This document shows positions 6,286-8,979 of a DNA stretch of 8,979 nt, piece after piece. A program made the translations under genes and the position numbers. The notes below the pieces were generated by a model. It searched no databases. It worked only from the letters and a program-made list of their open reading frames with translations, and had not been told where the DNA came from. The stretch spans positions 1 to 8,979 of the forward strand of contig WQRM01000055.1 of the NCBI GenBank assembly GCA_009786735.1, read 5' to 3'. This DNA is from Oscillospiraceae bacterium. GTDB taxonomy: Bacteria > Bacillota > Clostridia > Oscillospirales > Acutalibacteraceae. The first letter of the stretch is position 1; each line of letters opens with the position of its first letter.

Positions 6286-6319
6286 AGCCGCAACATTTCC
6301 CAGGCGGAAAGTTGCGGCT
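6286..6319 (-). terminator. Strong hairpin after the 52-codon gene
   Basis: Minus strand: AGCCGCAAC (6319-6311) pairs perfectly with GTTGCGGCT (6294-6286). An inner TTTCC/GGAAA stem extends it across a one-base bulge, giving about 14 pairs. It is followed by GTTGCTTTT, a weak T-tract. It begins about 38 bases after the stop at 6357 and is the likely 3' end of that transcript. Confidence 0.55.
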
Positions 6320-6356
6320 ATCGTTGGTTATTGTGTTGTTTCATGTCCGTCCTTCT

Positions 6357-6515
6357 CTAGCGCATGTAGCGATTGTGTTGCGAACGGATCAGCGCGTTGA
6401 GCTTGATGGCACGGCCAAACTGGCGCAGGCTCATGGGCTCGCTGCTGAGTTGCTTGATCAAACGACGCTCTTCTTCGTACATCAGGTGGTCCATTTCGAG
6501 TTGCGATTTGTTCAT
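6357..6515 (-). CDS. Small 52-residue charged protein, unknown
   Basis: A 52-codon gene I do not recognise. The product starts MNKSQLEMDHLMYEEERRLI and ends in RSQHNRYMR. It has no signal peptide and no hydrophobic segment. It is helical-looking: an acidic stretch (EEE) is followed by basic clusters (RR, K, R), and Met is frequent (five in 52). Support for it being real is strong: AAGGAG seven bases before the ATG, a TTGACA-N17-TATACT promoter 50 bases upstream, and a stem-loop after the stop. It is transcribed alone, on the minus strand, between the His/Cys-rich lipoprotein and mltG. It could be a small DNA-, RNA- or protein-binding regulator; nothing in the sequence decides this. Confidence 0.8.
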   Translation of the reverse strand: MNKSQLEMDHLMYEEERRLIKQLSSEPMSLRQFGRAIKLNALIRSQHNRYMR

Positions 6516-6565
6516 GGCGTCTCTCCTTCTATGATTGTATTGTGGGTAAATTACCCTACATTCAT

Positions 6566-6594
6566 AGTATACACCAAAACAACGCGTTTGTCAA
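6566..6594 (-). promoter_or_regulatory. Sigma-A promoter of the 52-codon gene
   Basis: Minus strand: TTGACA (6594-6589), 17-base spacer, TATACT (6571-6566). It shares TTGACAAAC and TATACTATGAAT with the promoter at 263-291, including bases outside the core boxes. Confidence 0.88.
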
Positions 6595-6677
6595 GTCAAT
6601 TTGCACAAAGAAATTGTAAATATTTATGCAACATCACGAAAACGGATTGTGAACAACCAAAACTTTCACACAGGAAA

Positions 6678-6724
6678 GCGCCACGCGGCGCATCGTTGTT
6701 GGTCAACATGCACAAACGTGGCGC
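6678..6724 (-). terminator. Possible terminator hairpin of the lipoprotein gene
   Basis: Minus strand: GCGCCACG (6724-6717) pairs perfectly with CGTGGCGC (6685-6678) across a 31-base loop and is followed by only TTTCC. It starts 25 bases after the lipoprotein stop. The long loop and short T-run make it uncertain. Confidence 0.3.
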
Positions 6725-6749
6725 CCAAATTTCGTCGTTATGCCGAAAA

Positions 6750-7034
6750 TCAGTGGTGGTGGTTGCCGTGGCACAGGCAGCCGTCGATGGTGCAGCGGCC
6801 GTGGCAATGGCAATTGCGGGCATCGCCGGGGGCGGGGTGGTTCGGCCAGCTGCAGCCGGTGTCATAGCAAGGGTTGCCGGCGCCGTGGATGAAGCCGGGG
6901 TGGTCGTGGCCATGGCCGTGTCCGTGGTCATGCTGGTGGTCTTCGTAGCCGTTGTTGTTGCCGCAGCCGGTGAAGACCGCAGCCATGGTCAGCGCCATGG
7001 CGAGGGCGAGGATGAGCACAAGAATTTTCTTCAT
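6750..7034 (-). CDS. His/Cys-rich putative metal-binding lipoprotein
   Basis: A 94-residue protein with a clear lipoprotein signal: MKK, a hydrophobic core, and the lipobox FTGC with Cys24 as the lipidated residue. The ~70-residue mature part has fifteen His. There is an alternating run HQHDHGHGHGHDH (33-45), and the protein ends in HHH. Seven further Cys (56, 61, 75, 77, 81, 86, 88) are arranged as C-x4-C and then CHCHGRC-x4-CLCHG. This composition is typical of proteins that bind zinc, copper or nickel, but I know no family with this exact pattern, so metal binding is inference. The ATG has AAGGAG six bases upstream and an exact consensus promoter at 7076-7104. It is divergent from the four-gene repeat-protein operon, with the two -35 boxes only 17 bases apart, which makes joint regulation plausible. 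Confidence 0.85.
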   Translation of the reverse strand: MKKILVLILALAMALTMAAVFTGCGNNNGYEDHQHDHGHGHGHDHPGFIHGAGNPCYDTGCSWPNHPAPGDARNCHCHGRCTIDGCLCHGNHHH

Positions 7035-7075
7035 GGGAGACTCCTTTTGTCATGATTGTTGGTTAGCTTAAACTA

Positions 7076-7104
7076 ATTATAGCATACCCCGGCGAGCTTG
7101 TCAA
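7076..7104 (-). promoter_or_regulatory. Perfect consensus promoter of the lipoprotein gene
   Basis: Minus strand: TTGACA (7104-7099), exactly 17 bases, TATAAT (7081-7076), with TGC before the -10 (extended -10). Both hexamers are exact consensus, so the gene should be strongly expressed unless repressed. Confidence 0.92.
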
Positions 7105-7121
7105 GATTTTTTTACCAAAAC

Positions 7122-7151
7122 TTGCACGCTTGTACGGCTAGTCCGTATAAT
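7122..7151 (+). promoter_or_regulatory. Promoter of the four-gene repeat-protein operon
   Basis: TTGCAC (7122-7127), an 18-base spacer and TATAAT (7146-7151) lie 37 bases before the GTG start at 7189. The -35 is two bases off consensus and the spacer is one base long, so basal activity should be lower than that of the divergent lipoprotein promoter. Confidence 0.7.
7130..7150. promoter_or_regulatory. Inverted repeat over the -10 box, candidate operator
   Basis: TTGTACGG (7130-7137) and CCGTATAA (7143-7150) form 8-base arms (7 of 8 matching) around a five-base centre. The right arm includes most of the -10 box of the operon. A bound repressor would occlude this promoter. No regulator gene is adjacent. 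Confidence 0.4.
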
Positions 7152-7188
7152 GAATTAGTATCTCATTTTTCAACAAGGAGGAGTACGC

Positions 7189-7470
7189 GTGCCCAGGGAC
7201 AGCTACCCCAACCCCTATCATTTCCGCGCAGGCATGGAGCAAATGCGCCGCAAGTCGCGCGCCGGCAGCGATGCATTGCGCCGGAACTTCCGCACAGGAA
7301 GAACCGGCGAACCACCCCAGCCCCACGCAGCACCCTGCAGACCTAACACACAGGTGCAACCGTGCAGGGCGTGTTCATGCCCGTGTGACCGGCGTGACAG
7401 CGAAGGCTTCACCGAGGAATTTCACGAAAGGCAAGTGGACTACGTTCGCACCAAAAGAGAGGACGTTTGA
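7189..7470 (+). CDS. Small Cys-cluster protein with one 20-residue repeat unit
   Basis: A 93-residue protein that I do not recognise. It begins at GTG (7189), which has AAGGAGGA at 7175-7182, six bases upstream; no competing start has a comparable site. The N-terminal half is basic (MRRKSRAG, RRNFRTGR) and the middle is Pro-rich. Then come five Cys at 50, 59, 62, 64 and 66 (C-x8-C-x2-C-x-C-x-C). The end, GFTEEFHERQVDY (73-85), matches the unit repeated in the larger downstream proteins: aromatic at i, i+4 and i+11. It opens the operon: the TGA at 7468-7470 is directly followed by the ATG of the next gene. No signal peptide or membrane segment is present. The Cys cluster echoes the Cys-rich centre of the 319-residue protein. 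Confidence 0.8.
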   Translation: MPRDSYPNPYHFRAGMEQMRRKSRAGSDALRRNFRTGRTGEPPQPHAAPCRPNTQVQPCRACSCPCDRRDSEGFTEEFHERQVDYVRTKREDV

Positions 7471-7671
7471 ATGAGGTATAACTATGATTTTTGTGATGAG
7501 CTGCGTGCAGGCATCAAGACCCTGCGCGACGAGCTTCATCTTGCCTGTGACGCAGTGAATGTGCGCCACAGCGGCAGCAGCGAAAGCTTTGAGCAGCGCC
7601 TTCAAGACTGCCAAACCGACTATGAACTATCAACAACAAGGAGATTGCAGCATGAGCAAGAGATTCGATGA
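7471..7671 (+). CDS. Small 66-residue protein with one degenerate repeat unit
   Basis: An unrecognised 66-residue protein starting MRYNYDFCDELRAGIKTLRDE. The segment SFEQRLQDCQTDYELSTTRR (39-58) lines up with the 20-residue unit of the neighbours, with large residues at i (Phe40), i+4 (Leu44) and i+11 (Tyr51). The N-terminal part also resembles that of the 93-residue protein (an aromatic followed by RAG), so the two small genes may be old duplicates. The ATG directly follows the TGA of the gene before (TGAATG), and the last 20 bases overlap the start of the 319-codon gene in another frame. Both arrangements indicate translational coupling. A GAGAGG-like site lies about eight bases upstream. 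Being short and weakly conserved in the repeat, it is less certain than its neighbours. Confidence 0.65.
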   Translation: MRYNYDFCDELRAGIKTLRDELHLACDAVNVRHSGSSESFEQRLQDCQTDYELSTTRRLQHEQEIR

Positions 7672-8611
7672 CTTCGATTCCTTCCGCGAGCGGGACGCGG
7701 ATTACCACGAGCGTTACCGCCGCAATGATGCGGACTTTAACGAGTGTTTTCATCACGACGACCAGGACTGCCGTGAGAACTTGAGCAAGGACAAGTTCGA
7801 CGAATGCTTCCACGAAAACGATGAAAACTTCCGCGAAAACCACGAACGTGAAAAATTCAAGGAAGATTTTTATGAAAAAGAAGTTGACTACCACAAGGAC
7901 TTCGTCAAAGACAAATTCAACGAGGAATTTTGCAACAAGGACGTAGACTTCAAAGAAAACTATGCCTGCGACAAAGCGCAGGAAAACTGCCACCACTGTG
8001 AAGATGACTACGACGAAGGCGCCCACAACCACGACATCGTTTTTGTGGAAGACGCCCACCGCCACGCCGAAAGCAAACTGGACAACTGTGGTTGCGGTGG
8101 CTGCGGCGGCGGCTACGTCGGCATCGCCACCCTCGGCGGCGGCTTTGACCATGGCTTCGCCCACGGCAACGGCTGTGGCTGCGGCCGTAACAGCTGCCAC
8201 ACTTGCTATCCACCTGCGCCAACTTGCGGTGGCTGCGGTGGCGGCGCGTGCAAACCGCCCAAACCGCATCGCCCCGTGCGTCCACCCGCGCCGGTGCCGG
8301 TGCAACCGCTGTTTGATGGCTGCGGCGGCTGCGGCAAACAAAGCTGCAGCGTGTGCCATCCGCACCCGCACAAAGCGGGCAAGTCCATGGAGGACTGGGA
8401 AAAAGAACGCAAAGCCGAAGAAGTGCGTCGCCGCGGCGAACAGCTGCGCGACCAATTCAAGCGCAAAGGTTATGGCTATCGCGATGACTTCGGCGGCAAA
8501 GGCAAAGGATTCAGCGGCGCAAGTGCCGGCTACGGCAAAGCCGGGTTCTCCGCCGAAGAGCGCTTTGGCAAGTTTGACCGCGAAGATTTTGGGAGAAAGG
8601 AGCGCTTTTGA
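7652..8611 (+). CDS. 319-residue repeat protein with Gly/Cys/His-rich centre
   Basis: A large, highly charged protein with no family I recognise. Residues 26-125 are five 20-residue units (example unit: KDKFDECFHENDENFRENHE) with large residues at positions 4, 8, 15 and 19. Residues 146-240 are rich in Gly, Cys, His and Pro and hold a Cys motif twice: CGCGRNSCHTCYP (175-187) and CGGCGKQSCSVCHP (224-237), plus CGGCGGGAC between them. A Pro-rich linker (201-219) divides the two. Residues 246-319 are basic, with coiled-coil-like EKERKAEEVRRRGEQLRDQ followed by Gly/Phe/Tyr-rich sequence ending RKERF. There is no signal peptide. The start at 7652 is chosen for AAGGAG eight bases upstream; the frame stays open upstream to 7559, but without a ribosome site and across the previous gene. 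Possible roles are a metal-binding assembly protein or a spore-coat-like protein; neither is shown. Confidence 0.85.
   Translation: MSKRFDDFDSFRERDADYHERYRRNDADFNECFHHDDQDCRENLSKDKFDECFHENDENFRENHEREKFKEDFYEKEVDYHKDFVKDKFNEEFCNKDVDFKENYACDKAQENCHHCEDDYDEGAHNHDIVFVEDAHRHAESKLDNCGCGGCGGGYVGIATLGGGFDHGFAHGNGCGCGRNSCHTCYPPAPTCGGCGGGACKPPKPHRPVRPPAPVPVQPLFDGCGGCGKQSCSVCHPHPHKAGKSMEDWEKERKAEEVRRRGEQLRDQFKRKGYGYRDDFGGKGKGFSGASAGYGKAGFSAEERFGKFDREDFGRKERF
7727..8026 (+). repeat. Five tandem 20-residue (60-bp) repeats
   Basis: Residues 26-45, 46-65, 66-85, 86-105 and 106-125 of the 319-residue protein align without gaps. The large-residue columns are F/F/F/F/A, F/F/F/F/C, C/F/Y/F/Y and L/H/F/Y/A at unit positions 4, 8, 15 and 19. 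The remaining positions are mostly Asp, Glu, Lys, Arg and Asn. The units have drifted at DNA level, so the array is old or selected for its residue pattern, not a fresh microsatellite. The fifth unit is degenerate, with Cys and His replacing aromatics. Confidence 0.85.
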
Positions 8612-8614
8612 TTT

Positions 8615-8979
8615 ATGCGCGACTATGATGATTTCAGCCGCCGCGAGGCCGATTTCCACGAGGACTATCGCCACCGCGACGTAGATTCCCGCCAACGCTA
8701 CCACGATGACCGCGAGGATTATCACGAAGACTTGGCGCGCGACAGGCACGACGAGTGCTTTAGCGAAAACGATGTGAACTTCCGCGAAAAATACGACATG
8801 GAAAAACTCAAAGAAGATTTCCGTGAGCGTGAAGTTGCCTATCACAAAGACCACACCAAAAAATCGTTCGACAACGCCTTTAGCAATCACGACGTCAACT
8901 TCACCGAAAACGATGCACGTGACCGCTACAACGAAGACTTCCACCGGGCCGACACCGCCTACCGTGAAGACTATCGCCG
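8615..8979 (+). CDS. Second repeat protein, N-terminal part only
   Basis: The gene runs off the right edge; 121 codons are visible. The product starts MRDYDDFSRREADFHEDYR and from residue 22 follows the same 20-residue pattern, with large residues at 25/45/65/85/105, 29/49/69/89/109, 36/56/76/96/116 and 40/60/80/120. It aligns with the 319-residue protein at a constant offset of four residues; over its residues 42-81 I count 25 identities in 40, including DECF-x-END-x-NFRE. It is therefore a tandem paralogue. Whether it also has a Gly/Cys-rich centre cannot be seen. It follows the previous stop by three bases. An AAGGAG (8597-8602) lies 12 bases before the ATG, longer than ideal, so coupling to the upstream gene may help initiation. 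Confidence 0.82.
   Translation, partial: MRDYDDFSRREADFHEDYRHRDVDSRQRYHDDREDYHEDLARDRHDECFSENDVNFREKYDMEKLKEDFREREVAYHKDHTKKSFDNAFSNHDVNFTENDARDRYNEDFHRADTAYREDYR
8678..8977 (+). repeat. Tandem 20-residue repeats of the second repeat protein
   Basis: Residues 22-121 contain five units in the same register and order as those of the 319-residue protein (residues 26-125). Matching units in the two proteins are more alike than neighbouring units within one, so the whole gene was duplicated after the array had formed. The array may continue past the window end. Confidence 0.8.

Noticed and set aside
6357..7034. The 52-codon gene as half of a toxin-antitoxin pair
   Set aside because: It is transcribed alone from its own promoter, and the neighbouring lipoprotein has no toxin feature.
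6312..7055. A 247-codon plus-strand frame over the 52-codon gene and lipoprotein gene
   Set aside because: It has no ribosome site, crosses two consensus minus-strand promoters, and is opposite genes with clear start signals and a lipoprotein signal.
7727..8026. Periodic 60-bp structure considered as a CRISPR-like or non-coding array
   Set aside because: The DNA units have diverged while the reading frame and residue pattern are kept, with no constant repeat/variable spacer layout.
7514..8944. A 476-codon open frame on the minus strand across the repeat operon
   Set aside because: It runs antisense through three genes that have good ribosome sites on the plus strand. Its composition (mostly Val, Phe, Ala, Ile) is what GAC, GAA, TTC and GCC codons give when reversed, so the frame stays open because of the repeat codon bias.

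Overview
The window looks like a chromosomal piece of a GC-rich, Gram-positive anaerobe of the Bacillota, most likely an uncultured member of the Clostridia. The reasons are an HPr kinase/phosphorylase, a QueT-type vitamin-like transporter, lipoprotein signals, sigma-A promoters with exact TTGACA/TATAAT-type boxes, strong AGGAGG ribosome sites, and dispersed TGTAGGGGCG-type palindromic repeats of a sort I recall from clostridial genomes. That last point is from memory, not from a search.

Layout. Positions 1-235 (minus) hold the start of an unrecognised exported or membrane-anchored protein behind a near-perfect promoter. Positions 296-697 have no gene and are a patchwork of palindromic dispersed repeats ending on the hprK stop codon. 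From 6137 down to 696, six genes follow on the minus strand: a lipoprotein-type MltG transglycosylase, a calcineurin-type phosphoesterase, a HAD-IIA (NagD-like) phosphatase, QueT, an unknown single-TM protein, and HprK. The phosphatase and phosphoesterase touch (0 nt), as nearly do QueT and the unknown gene (1 nt), and the hprK ribosome site overlaps the stop codon of the gene before it. Repeat elements sit exactly at gene ends: one supplies the stop of the HAD gene, one part of the hprK stop, and an AT-rich 7-bp tandem supplies the start codon of the phosphoesterase. A pseudoknot-like leader precedes queT and may be a preQ1-type switch.

Positions 6138-6749 carry a 52-codon gene (6357-6515, minus) with its own consensus promoter and probable terminator hairpins.

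Positions 6750-8979 are the most unusual part. A His/Cys-rich lipoprotein gene (minus) diverges from a plus-strand operon of four genes (7189-7470, 7471-7671, 7652-8611, 8615 to beyond the window end). All four proteins share an acidic/aromatic repeat whose period is exactly 20 residues. One or one partial unit is present in the two small proteins and five units in each of the larger ones. The 319-residue protein also has a Gly/Cys/His-rich centre with two copies of a four-Cys motif. The two transcription units are served by back-to-back promoters, and an inverted repeat overlaps the -10 box of the operon. I recognise no known family here. A metal-binding or self-assembling surface/coat structure is a reasonable hypothesis but is not shown by the sequence.
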